DNA from: an uncultured Spirochaetaceae bacterium
GTDB taxonomy: Bacteria; Spirochaetota; Spirochaetia; Treponematales; Treponemataceae
DNA: 5,967 bases
NCBI GenBank assembly: GCA_902797925.1
Contig: CADBUT010000273.1
Location: 1-5,967, forward strand
Direction of reading: 5' to 3'
This document shows positions 1 through 5,490 of this stretch, piece by piece (position 1 is the first letter of the stretch; the number at the start of each line of letters is the position of its first letter). Made by a program: the position numbers and the translations under genes. Below the pieces are notes generated by a model. The model saw only the letters and a list, made by a program, of their open reading frames with translations. It made no database searches and was not told the DNA's origin.

Positions 1-1
1 T

Positions 2-370
2 CTTTTGACCAAGCGGAGCGACGACAAAGACGTGTACCCGGGCTTTTGGGAAGCAAGCGCGGGCGGTGCGGCTAAAAGCGGCGAAGAACCTCTTGAAGCG
101 GCAACGCGTGAGCTTTTGGAAGAAACCGGCTTGACCGCCGACAGCATGGAGCTTGTAAACGTCTTATTCAAAGACGGCGGCAGCCATGCGATGTTCTATT
201 CATACCTTGCGCATGTCAGCGGCGACAAAAACCGGGTTACGCTACAAGAAGGCGAAACAACCGCTTTTAAGTGGGTTGACCGCAAAGGCTTTCTCGAATA
301 CGTTGATTCAGACAAAGCCATTGTGTCGCACAACCAGCGCTACGCAAAATACATTCAGTCTATAAGATAA
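2..370 (+). CDS. Nudix hydrolase, 5' end missing
   Basis: This is the C-terminal part of a Nudix-family hydrolase, an Mg2+-dependent enzyme that cleaves nucleoside diphosphates linked to another moiety. The reading frame is open to the left edge, and the first possible start (TTG at 5) lies inside the fold, so the true start is outside the window. A complete Nudix box, GX5EX7REUXEEXGU, is encoded at 65-133, with the catalytic core RELLEETGL. It is preceded by a KDVYPGFWEASAGG segment resembling the isopentenyl-diphosphate-isomerase/YfcD-like branch of the superfamily. The C-terminal half has the expected strand-rich character (FYSYLAHV, FKWVD). The substrate cannot be read from the sequence. 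The first 120 bases have about 58% G+C, clearly higher than the next gene. Family assignment is firm; the exact enzyme is unknown. Confidence 0.9.
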   Translation, partial: LLTKRSDDKDVYPGFWEASAGGAAKSGEEPLEAATRELLEETGLTADSMELVNVLFKDGGSHAMFYSYLAHVSGDKNRVTLQEGETTAFKWVDRKGFLEYVDSDKAIVSHNQRYAKYIQSIR

Positions 371-376
371 GCCGTG

Positions 377-413
377 CCGCCTCGCTATGCCAGGGGCGGT
401 GGTGGCGATAGCG
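377..413. repeat. GC-rich bulged hairpin, possible REP-like element
   Basis: CGCTATGCCA at 383-392 pairs with TGGCGATAGCG at 403-413, with one bulged G at 407 and a 10-base loop. An alternative helix pairs CCGCC (377-381) with GGCGG (395-399) and excludes the first. The hairpin sits seven bases after the Nudix stop codon, between that gene and the end of the convergent minus-strand gene. No T-tract directly follows on either strand, so an intrinsic terminator is unlikely unless the run of five T at 430-434 counts. Its compact palindromic form suggests a dispersed intergenic repeat, but only one copy is visible here. Confidence 0.4.
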
Positions 414-437
414 TTACAAGTATATCGTATTTTTGCA

Positions 438-1046
438 TCAGCCGTTAAATAACCAACCAACAAGAAATATAGAAAAGCCGCACCAAGCTATATGTAATAT
501 TGTAGCTAATACAAAAAAGAATTCTTTATATTCAATACCAGAATAATCTTTCTTTTTTCTGATTGAAAAAACTGTTGTTTGTCTCCATATTTGATAATAC
601 CTAGTGGGAATCATAATCCATAGACTAATAAAGAATGTACATATAAATAAAAATACTAAGACAACAATTATTTCGATACCTTTCATAATGAAAATGGCTC
701 TGGGTAAAACAAAAACGAAGTCACAAAACAAAGCAAAAAGAACTGAAATCAGCAACACATTCCAGAATTTTAGCTGAAAAAATTTTTCTACTGCATATAG
801 GAACGATTCTTTTTCGTATTCACTGCTAGTATTGTTTGATTTTGCTTTGTTTTGGTAGATTATCTTCGGCAAATCATATTCTAGATTTTCAATTTGCAAC
901 AATGCTTCATCGTAGACATTTTCATCAACATAAAGCTCATACTTGCCTGCATTCTGCTCAAGCTTTGTTTCAAGGCACTCATCTTCAAGCTTCCCTGCCA
1001 AACATTCGGCTTCAACTTTGTCTTTAGTTTCAAATACTTTTTTCAT
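438..1046 (-). CDS. DUF2007-like domain fused to a three-helix membrane region
   Basis: A 202-residue protein of unknown function. Residues 1-55 resemble the DUF2007 'putative prokaryotic signal transducing protein' domain: a short VFET strand, a helix carrying EAECLAGKLEDE, a second strand YELYVDE, and a last helix YDEALLQIENL. A charged linker (about 60-85) leads to three likely transmembrane helices at about 95-117, 124-146 and 176-199, with a basic loop (SIRKKKD) between the last two. The N-terminal domain is therefore probably cytoplasmic. The start is supported by AAGGA at 1058-1054, seven bases ahead of ATG, and by a strong promoter just upstream. The gene is very AT-rich (15 of 60 bases are G/C in each of 481-540 and 541-600), unlike the Nudix gene beside it, which suggests separate ancestry. 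The domain match is from recognition by eye and is moderate. Confidence 0.75.
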   Translation of the reverse strand: MKKVFETKDKVEAECLAGKLEDECLETKLEQNAGKYELYVDENVYDEALLQIENLEYDLPKIIYQNKAKSNNTSSEYEKESFLYAVEKFFQLKFWNVLLISVLFALFCDFVFVLPRAIFIMKGIEIIVVLVFLFICTFFISLWIMIPTRYYQIWRQTTVFSIRKKKDYSGIEYKEFFFVLATILHIAWCGFSIFLVGWLFNG

Positions 1047-1063
1047 CTTCCGTTCCTTTTCAA

Positions 1064-1092
1064 AGCATAAGCTATTCTGCTCGCGTTGTCAA
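1064..1092 (-). promoter_or_regulatory. Sigma-70-type promoter of the minus-strand membrane protein gene
   Basis: On the minus strand a perfect -35 box TTGACA (1092-1087) is followed after exactly 17 bases by TATGCT (1069-1064), which matches four of six bases of the -10 consensus. Transcription would begin near 1057, only about ten bases before the ATG at 1046. The ribosome binding site would then lie at the very 5' end of the mRNA. Confidence 0.7.
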
Positions 1093-1146
1093 AACTGATG
1101 AATCTGCGCCAACTTGTACACGGCCGCTAATTAAATTTGCAGTTTA

Positions 1147-1175
1147 TATACAGAGGCAGTTTTATCATTTATAAT
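1147..1175 (+). promoter_or_regulatory. Sigma-70-type promoter of the methyltransferase unit
   Basis: TATACA (1147-1152, four of six matches to -35) and a perfect TATAAT (1170-1175) are separated by 17 bases. The predicted start near 1182 gives a leader of about 80 bases before the methyltransferase ATG. The divergent promoter for the minus-strand gene lies about 55 bases away, so the two could share a regulator. Confidence 0.6.
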
Positions 1176-1195
1176 GAGAAGCATATATCATAGAT

Positions 1196-1268
1196 AAGGA
1201 AAGAAACTGTGACCGAAGTGCAGCAAAAATGCTCCGAGACGGTCGATTTGGTTGGTGTTTATGGTTGA
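1196..1268 (+). other. Ribosome binding site and 19-codon mini-ORF ahead of the methyltransferase
   Basis: AAGGA at 1196-1200 stands eight bases before a GTG at 1209. That GTG opens a 19-codon frame (MTEVQQKCSETVDLVGVYG) ending with TGA at 1266-1268, so it overlaps the methyltransferase ATG at 1261. It is the only good Shine-Dalgarno sequence in the leader, and none precedes the methyltransferase start itself. The mini-ORF could be a translationally coupled leader peptide, or the remnant of a longer N-terminus separated by an indel. No attenuator hairpin or codon run was seen in it. Whether it is translated is unproven. Confidence 0.35.
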
Positions 1269-1941
1269 ATCGAAGGGCTGGGATTGGAATCTTGTAAAAT
1301 CAGGCTCAGAAGACAATAAAAGAATCTGGCTTGAGCCTTCAGAAGAAAGCTTTTATTATGCTGAAAAATGGAAGCGGCAGGGTCTGAAAGCAGTCCTCGA
1401 TTTGGGCAGCGGACTTGGGCGGCATTCCATTTTATTTGCAAAATACGGCTTTAAAGTAACCGCTGCTGATATTTCAGAAGACGGGCTTGAATTCTTGCGT
1501 GAGTGGCAGAAAAAAGAAGGCGTTGACATTCAGTGTAAACAGGCTGATATGAAAAACCTGCCTTTTGAAGATAATGCATTTGACTGCATTTTTGCGTATC
1601 ATTCAATTTCGCACTGCGACTCAGACGGAATAAATCAGATATTGGGCGAAATAAAACGCGTGCTTAAGCCCGGCGGCCGCATTTTCTGCACGCTCTGCTC
1701 CAAAGAGACATGGTCATTTGCAGAAGCAGATTTTCCGCATATTGACGAAAACAGCCTTATAAAGACAGACGGTCCGGAAAAAGATGTTCCGCACTTTTAT
1801 GTGAACATCGCCGATATTCAGCGGCTTTTTTCAGTTTTTGACTTTGTGCTTGAGCGTATACGCCATATTGATGACTGCTTTTATAATGGTGCTGTGCACA
1901 ACAGCAAGCATTATTATATAGAAGCAAAATTGAAAAACTGA
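1261..1941 (+). CDS. Class I SAM-dependent methyltransferase
   Basis: A 226-residue cytoplasmic methyltransferase with the Rossmann-like Methyltransf_11/25 fold. Counting from the ATG at 1261, motif I VLDLGSGLG (45-53) binds S-adenosylmethionine, and D70 in AADIS would hold the ribose hydroxyls. D96-M97 is the adenine-contact acidic position, NAFDCIFAYHSISH (about 105-118) is the motif IV region, and VLKPGG (134-139) is the usual post-motif turn. The C-terminal part carries CSKETWSF (146-153), GPEKDVPHFY (171-180), a DDCF cluster and SKHYYI, features I associate with a group common in Clostridia and spirochaetes whose substrate is unknown. In-frame TTG (1252) and GTG (1255) starts are possible, but ATG at 1261 places WDWN near the N-terminus, as expected. 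A stop at 1210 limits any longer form. The HXXEE gene begins 12 bases downstream, so the two are probably cotranscribed. Confidence 0.88.
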   Translation: MVESKGWDWNLVKSGSEDNKRIWLEPSEESFYYAEKWKRQGLKAVLDLGSGLGRHSILFAKYGFKVTAADISEDGLEFLREWQKKEGVDIQCKQADMKNLPFEDNAFDCIFAYHSISHCDSDGINQILGEIKRVLKPGGRIFCTLCSKETWSFAEADFPHIDENSLIKTDGPEKDVPHFYVNIADIQRLFSVFDFVLERIRHIDDCFYNGAVHNSKHYYIEAKLKN

Positions 1942-1953
1942 AAGAGACACCGG

Positions 1954-2463
1954 ATGAACAAATATATTTGGATTTTTCCTGTGCTTTTTATGTTTCACGA
2001 TATGGAAGAAGTTGTGGGCATAAAGCCCTGGCTTGAAAAAAATACGGACGAAATTACAAGCCGGTTTCCGGCGGCAAAAAAGCTGCTCTCTGCATATAAA
2101 GATATCACCACAGAAGGTTTTGCACTTGCCGTTTATGAGGAATTAGTTGTTTTAATAGCGGTCTGCGCTCTTTTTGAAATTACAGGCTTAGAATTTGTCC
2201 GCGGAATCTGGTTCGGCGGACTTATCGGATTTACCCTGCATCTTGTAATTCACATTTTTCAGGCTGCCGCAATCAGAAAGTACATACCGGCGCTTATTAC
2301 TTCGGTTTTGAGCCTGCCGCCAAGTATTTTACTTTTAATGCACTCTTACCAGCCCATGAAGCTTACCGCAATTACAGGGGCTGTTTTGGGCGCTGTCGGC
2401 GTCGGTGTAAACCTGAAACTTGCGCATAAAATAATGTGCCGCTATTCTGCAAAACTGAAATAG
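1954..2463 (+). CDS. HXXEE-family integral membrane protein
   Basis: A 169-residue membrane protein. It carries the family signature HDMEE (residues 15-19) in the first membrane segment (FPVLFMFHDMEE), a second acidic pair in YEE (61-63), and histidines H96 and H100 in a later helix (LHLVIHIFQ). Hydrophobic segments lie at about 4-14, 57-76, 84-104, 109-130 and 136-155. The HXXEE family has no established function. Its invariant histidines and glutamates inside the membrane suggest metal binding or an intramembrane enzyme, but that is inference. The start ATG follows the methyltransferase stop by 12 bases with only a weak AAGAG-type ribosome binding site, which fits translation as the second gene of an operon. 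The length is near what I would expect for the family, and no truncation is seen. Confidence 0.85.
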   Translation: MNKYIWIFPVLFMFHDMEEVVGIKPWLEKNTDEITSRFPAAKKLLSAYKDITTEGFALAVYEELVVLIAVCALFEITGLEFVRGIWFGGLIGFTLHLVIHIFQAAAIRKYIPALITSVLSLPPSILLLMHSYQPMKLTAITGAVLGAVGVGVNLKLAHKIMCRYSAKLK

Positions 2464-2488
2464 ACTGCGGTTCACGCCAGACAATGAC

Positions 2489-2538
2489 GGGTTTGCGGCG
2501 GGACGCAATTTACGAAATTAGTCTTATTTGGCAAACCC
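2489..2538. repeat. Inverted repeat in the convergent junction, weak terminator candidate
   Basis: A perfect 8-base inverted repeat, GGGTTTGC (2489-2496) and GCAAACCC (2531-2538), encloses 34 bases. Those bases contain a smaller AATTT/AAATT hairpin (2507-2511 and 2515-2519). It lies between the HXXEE gene and the oppositely oriented chemoreceptor gene, where a terminator for one or both is expected. A run of five T follows on the + strand only at 2549-2553, ten bases after the arm, so it is a poor match to a classic intrinsic terminator. Confidence 0.35.
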
Positions 2539-2567
2539 TGCTACATCGTTTTTAGAGCGGCTGCGCG

Positions 2568-4721
2568 CTAAGCTTCAAACTGATCAACCTGCTTGCCGAT
2601 TTCGCCGATGGAGTTTTCCATGAGGGCAGAAATTTCTGACAGCGAAGTACCGATTCTTTCGATTTTGCCTGCGCCGTGTATCATTTCTTCCATGCTGAAC
2701 TTCATCGCCTCTGTTTCATGCTGAAGTGTACCAACTTCGCCCATAATTGCGCTGCTTCCTTCAGTCATGTCTTTTGAGGCTTCACGGACTTCAGCTGTGC
2801 TTGTCTTCATGTTATGAAGCGCACCGGTAATCTGTGCCGAGCCTTCACGCTGTTCGCTCATTGCGGCTTTTATGTGCTGAACAAGAATATCTGTCTCGCG
2901 GATTTCTGACGCAAGGTTTGTGTAGTCTTGAACACCCTGCTGTGTAGCGTTAACAACTGTTTCAATTGCACCCTGAATGCGTTTGAGCTGGTCACCGATA
3001 GTCTTTGACTGCGATGTAGATGTTTCCGAAAGTTTTCTGATTTCGTCCGCTACTACAGCAAAACCTTTTCCGGCTTCACCCGCGTGAGCAGCTTCAATCG
3101 CGGCGTTCATCGCAAGAAGATTGGTCTGTTCCGCAATATTTGCTATAACTGAGTTAGCTTCATTCAAAAGCTTTGACTGCACTTCAATTTCGCCAATCTG
3201 TTCCTTAAGCTTATTCTGTGTAGCCGCACCGCTTTCGGCAGTGTGTGCAAGCGTTCCGAATGACATAGCCATTTTATCAACTGAAGTATTTACCTCACCG
3301 ATATTGCCGATCATCTGCTCAACAGCGGTTGAAGCGGACTGAACAACAGTTACCTGTGTGCCGACAAGCGTATCAAGCGAATGGATGTGATCGAGGATTC
3401 CACCTATTGCCCTTGTAGTGTGCTCAACGCTTGTGTTCTGTGCAGCAATATTGCCTTTAAGGTTAGAAATGCTGCCGGTAATCTGCGAGATTGCTTCAGA
3501 TGCATCCGATGTTCCGTTTTTAAGCGAATCACCTGCCGATGTAAGTGCACGCTTTGACTGCTTCATGCTCTTTATGATTTCGCTCAGCTTTTCGTAGAAA
3601 ACATTGAAACCTTCTGCAACATCACCGATTTCATTGTCTGCTTTTATATCGATGCGCTTTGAAAGATCTGCCCTGCCTTCTACAATCTGCCCGGCAGTTT
3701 CACTTATAGTATTACCGATAACATGCAGAGGCCGCATAGTTTTGCCTGCTATTATTGCGGTTGCTGCTGCTACTAAAATAGCAAAAATTGCGCAGATAAT
3801 GATTGTAATCGAAAGCGTCTTGTAATATGCCGCAAAGATAATTTCTGTCGGGCTGAATGCCACAATCTGATAGCCGGTTTTTTCATTCGTGGTAAATTCT
3901 GTGAAATAAGTCTTGCCTTCAACCGTAACCGTACCGCTCGTCTGACCTGATGTCAAAAACGGCAGTAATTCCGGCATATTTATTTCGCTTATGTTTTTAA
4001 AGTTATTTTTTGCCGGGCTTGTATCCGCTAGAATTGTTCCGTCTTTTTGTATCATCATAAGGAAACTGCCATCTCCCAGCTTGATGCTTTCAAGGATTTT
4101 GGTCAGCGTATCAAGCGAAACTTCAATAGACGCATTGCCGATAAAATCGCCTTTTTCATTATAGGCACAGCGGGTAATGCCGACAACTGTTGCACCTACT
4201 GTTGAGGCAAAAGCGTCTGTAATCATAACCTTGCCATTGCCTTTGTTCGCTGTTTCGTACCAGCCGCGCTTACGCGGGTCATAGCCGCCGTTCATGGAAC
4301 TGTCAAAGTTTGTGGCGTAACCGCCCCATTTTGTTCCGATGTAAATTTCTGCGATGTTTGTGTCGTGTTTCGCGAAAATTTTGCACAGCTTCCGGATAGC
4401 TTCTTCAGTCGGGCTTTTTTTGTAGCCTAAAATCTGGATTTCGCCTTTTTCGTCTACAAATGAATGAATTGTGTCGTCCGCAGCTTTTACAACTTCAGAC
4501 TCGGCAAATACATTCAGTTCAACTTCTTTTGCATTAAAGAACATTGTAATTGAGTCTGAAAATTCAGAAAGTGCCACTGACGAGCTTTCATAAAAGTTTG
4601 CAAGACTGTTCTTGTAAAAAAGAATTCCTGTTGTAATTGAAGAAATGACCACTACGGCAAGGATAATAATTACCGAGATTATTGAGATTTGTGTTGAAAT
4701 AGACATACGTCTTTTTCGCAT
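2568..4721 (-). CDS. Methyl-accepting chemotaxis protein (dCache-HAMP-MCP)
   Basis: A 717-residue transmembrane chemoreceptor that would signal to a CheA-CheW array. Numbering is from the ATG at 4721. TM1 spans about 12-36 behind a basic RKRR start. A periplasmic double-Cache sensor spans about 37-294, TM2 about 302-325 and HAMP about 325-385, and a long helical signalling domain follows to the end. The hairpin tip (531-568) reads IAEQTNLLAMNAAIEAA, then HAGE and GKGFAVVADEIRKLSETS, the signature of the MCP signalling domain. The sensor contains Y147, R152, W154 and Y155 in a DPRKRGWY context, matching the carboxylate side of the known amino-acid-binding dCache pocket, but other pocket positions differ. 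No C-terminal CheR-tethering pentapeptide is seen. AGAAGGAG at 4736-4729 selects ATG 4721 over an in-frame GTG at 4754. No che genes are adjacent, so the receptor is an orphan. Confidence 0.96.
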   Translation of the reverse strand: MRKRRMSISTQISIISVIIILAVVVISSITTGILFYKNSLANFYESSSVALSEFSDSITMFFNAKEVELNVFAESEVVKAADDTIHSFVDEKGEIQILGYKKSPTEEAIRKLCKIFAKHDTNIAEIYIGTKWGGYATNFDSSMNGGYDPRKRGWYETANKGNGKVMITDAFASTVGATVVGITRCAYNEKGDFIGNASIEVSLDTLTKILESIKLGDGSFLMMIQKDGTILADTSPAKNNFKNISEINMPELLPFLTSGQTSGTVTVEGKTYFTEFTTNEKTGYQIVAFSPTEIIFAAYYKTLSITIIICAIFAILVAAATAIIAGKTMRPLHVIGNTISETAGQIVEGRADLSKRIDIKADNEIGDVAEGFNVFYEKLSEIIKSMKQSKRALTSAGDSLKNGTSDASEAISQITGSISNLKGNIAAQNTSVEHTTRAIGGILDHIHSLDTLVGTQVTVVQSASTAVEQMIGNIGEVNTSVDKMAMSFGTLAHTAESGAATQNKLKEQIGEIEVQSKLLNEANSVIANIAEQTNLLAMNAAIEAAHAGEAGKGFAVVADEIRKLSETSTSQSKTIGDQLKRIQGAIETVVNATQQGVQDYTNLASEIRETDILVQHIKAAMSEQREGSAQITGALHNMKTSTAEVREASKDMTEGSSAIMGEVGTLQHETEAMKFSMEEMIHGAGKIERIGTSLSEISALMENSIGEIGKQVDQFEA

Positions 4722-4728
4722 AATACAG

Positions 4729-4736
4729 CTCCTTCT
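4729..4736 (-). promoter_or_regulatory. Ribosome binding site that fixes the chemoreceptor start
   Basis: AGAAGGAG on the minus strand, seven bases before the ATG at 4721, is a near-perfect Shine-Dalgarno sequence. It rules out the upstream in-frame GTG at 4754, which would place this site inside the coding region and add 11 residues before the basic RKRR segment. Confidence 0.9.
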
Positions 4737-4806
4737 AAAAGCACTTTTTAACACTTTTATTATGAAGACATTTTTTAATTGCGATAAAAACGTTTATTTG
4801 TTTTAT

Positions 4807-4835
4807 ATTATAAACAGATTTCTACATACAGTAAA
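4807..4835 (-). promoter_or_regulatory. Sigma-70-type promoter of the chemoreceptor gene
   Basis: On the minus strand TTTACT (4835-4830, four of six matches to -35) and a perfect TATAAT (4812-4807) are 17 bases apart. The predicted transcript begins near 4800, leaving an AT-rich leader of about 80 bases. I see no GGCAC-N5-TTGC-type sigma-54 box and no clear sigma-28 box near the start, so housekeeping expression is the simplest reading. Confidence 0.55.
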
Positions 4836-4843
4836 TATTTTTT

Positions 4844-4852
4844 TGATATAAT
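4844..4852 (+). promoter_or_regulatory. Extended -10 promoter candidate facing the flavin-type gene
   Basis: TGATATAAT is a perfect extended -10 element (TG, one base, TATAAT). No convincing -35 box lies at the right distance, as is common for extended -10 promoters. Its upstream contacts would fall on the same bases as the chemoreceptor promoter of the other strand. A transcript starting near 4859 would have a leader of about 200 bases before the ATG at 5057. Confidence 0.45.
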
Positions 4853-4859
4853 AGATAAA

Positions 4860-5046
4860 AAAAGATTTCATTTTTACAAAAATTTACAAATTAATTCTTT
4901 ATATCTCAAAATATCCGCAGGGTTGTCGGTTTTCCTAAAAAAGAATTGCGTTCAGATTTAATACCCTGTATTATTGAAAAATGATTCAAAAAGGAAGACT
5001 GCTTTTGCGGAAATCCGGCAATTGGCCAGCCCGCGCACAAATATTT
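4860..5046 (+). other. Leader region without a recognised gene, with possible RNA structure
   Basis: This is the main part of the 335-base gap between the chemoreceptor start and the next + strand gene. The left 50 bases are AT-rich. The right part, from about 4915, is richer in G+C and holds two complementary pairs: CAGGGT (4918-4923) with ACCCTG (4963-4968), and CCGC (4915-4918) with GCGG (5007-5010). Taken together they could form a closing stem with an inner arm, sharing base 4918. I do not recognise a known riboswitch. A 31-codon frame from ATG 4981 has no good ribosome binding site and is probably chance. Confidence 0.3.
4946..4974 (+). promoter_or_regulatory. Alternative promoter candidate closer to the flavin-type gene
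   Basis: TTGCGT (4946-4951) and TATTAT (4969-4974, five of six matches to -10) are 17 bases apart. The -35 box keeps only the TTG core. If this is the active promoter the leader shrinks to about 75 bases, and the pairings proposed further upstream would not be transcribed intact. It is weaker than the extended -10 at 4844-4852. Confidence 0.3.
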
Positions 5047-5051
5047 GGAGG
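5047..5051 (+). promoter_or_regulatory. Ribosome binding site of the flavin-type gene
   Basis: GGAGG followed by five A residues and then ATG at 5057 is a strong Shine-Dalgarno site. It excludes the in-frame TTG at 5045, which overlaps the site itself. Confidence 0.85.
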
Positions 5052-5056
5052 AAAAA

Positions 5057-5473
5057 ATGGATTTGCACAAAATTGAAAAATTTATTGAAAAACAAAATGT
5101 AGCTTTTATTTGCTCAGTTGATGAAGAAAATTTTCCGAATGTAAAGGCTATGCTTAAGCCCCGGAAACACACCGGCTTAAAAGAATTTTATTTTTCGACG
5201 AACACATCGTCTATGCGCGTAAAGCAGTTCAGGGAAAACCCAAATGCGAGCATTTACTTCTATTACAAAGGGCTGATAAAATACACCGGCGTTATGCTTA
5301 AAGGCAAGATGGAAGTGCTTACAGACCAGCCGACAAAAGACGAAATCTGGCGGCCAGGCGACACAATCTTTTATAAGCAGGGCAAAACTGACCCAGATTA
5401 TTGCGTGCTCAAGTTCACGACCATAAGCGGAAGATATTACTGTGATTTAAAAACTGAAAGCTTTGAAATATAA
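5057..5473 (+). CDS. Pyridoxamine 5'-phosphate oxidase-family (FMN-binding split barrel) protein
   Basis: A 138-residue cytoplasmic protein of the split-barrel flavin-binding superfamily, close to the small 'pyridoxamine 5'-phosphate oxidase family' proteins of gut Firmicutes and spirochaetes. It has an N-terminal helix (IEKFIEKQ), then VAFICSVDEENFPNVKAM (15-32), the standard first barrel strands. FYFSTNTSSMRVKQFRENPNASIYFY (44-69) follows, where the Ser/Thr cluster and Lys normally contact the FMN phosphate. The later segments GVMLKGKMEVL and DPDYCVLKFTTISGRYY complete the barrel. It is much shorter than true PdxH (about 210-220 residues) and lacks its C-terminal substrate-binding region, so it is not expected to make pyridoxal phosphate; the substrate is unknown. 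GGAGG at 5047-5051 selects ATG 5057 over TTG 5045. The TfoX-like gene starts 17 bases after its stop, indicating an operon. Confidence 0.9.
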   Translation: MDLHKIEKFIEKQNVAFICSVDEENFPNVKAMLKPRKHTGLKEFYFSTNTSSMRVKQFRENPNASIYFYYKGLIKYTGVMLKGKMEVLTDQPTKDEIWRPGDTIFYKQGKTDPDYCVLKFTTISGRYYCDLKTESFEI

Positions 5474-5490
5474 AGTTTGGGAGAAAAGAA

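Noticed and set aside
836..1027. 63-codon + strand frame opposite the DUF2007-like domain
   Set aside because: The frame is rich in His and Leu with no domain. It is antisense to the supported minus-strand gene.
2552..2571. Hairpin TTAGAGCG/CGCGCTAA over the chemoreceptor stop codon, as a terminator
   Set aside because: The stem has an internal mismatch, and on the minus strand it is followed by A residues instead of T, so it cannot act as an intrinsic terminator for that gene.
3121..3825. Two 73-codon + strand frames inside the chemoreceptor
   Set aside because: They are antisense shadows of the conserved signalling and HAMP regions with no start signals.
4722..4754. Longer chemoreceptor N-terminus starting at GTG 4754
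   Set aside because: The strong AGAAGGAG site at 4736-4729 lies inside this extension and points to ATG 4721, which directly precedes the basic segment and TM1.
4981..5076. 31-codon frame overlapping the start of the flavin-type gene
   Set aside because: It has no well-spaced ribosome binding site and no recognisable content. The overlap with the GGAGG-led start at 5057 is best explained by chance.
4906..5172. Minus-strand frame of 88 codons opposite the start of the flavin-type gene
   Set aside because: It runs antisense to a well-supported gene, has no ribosome binding site that I can see, and encodes no recognisable fold.
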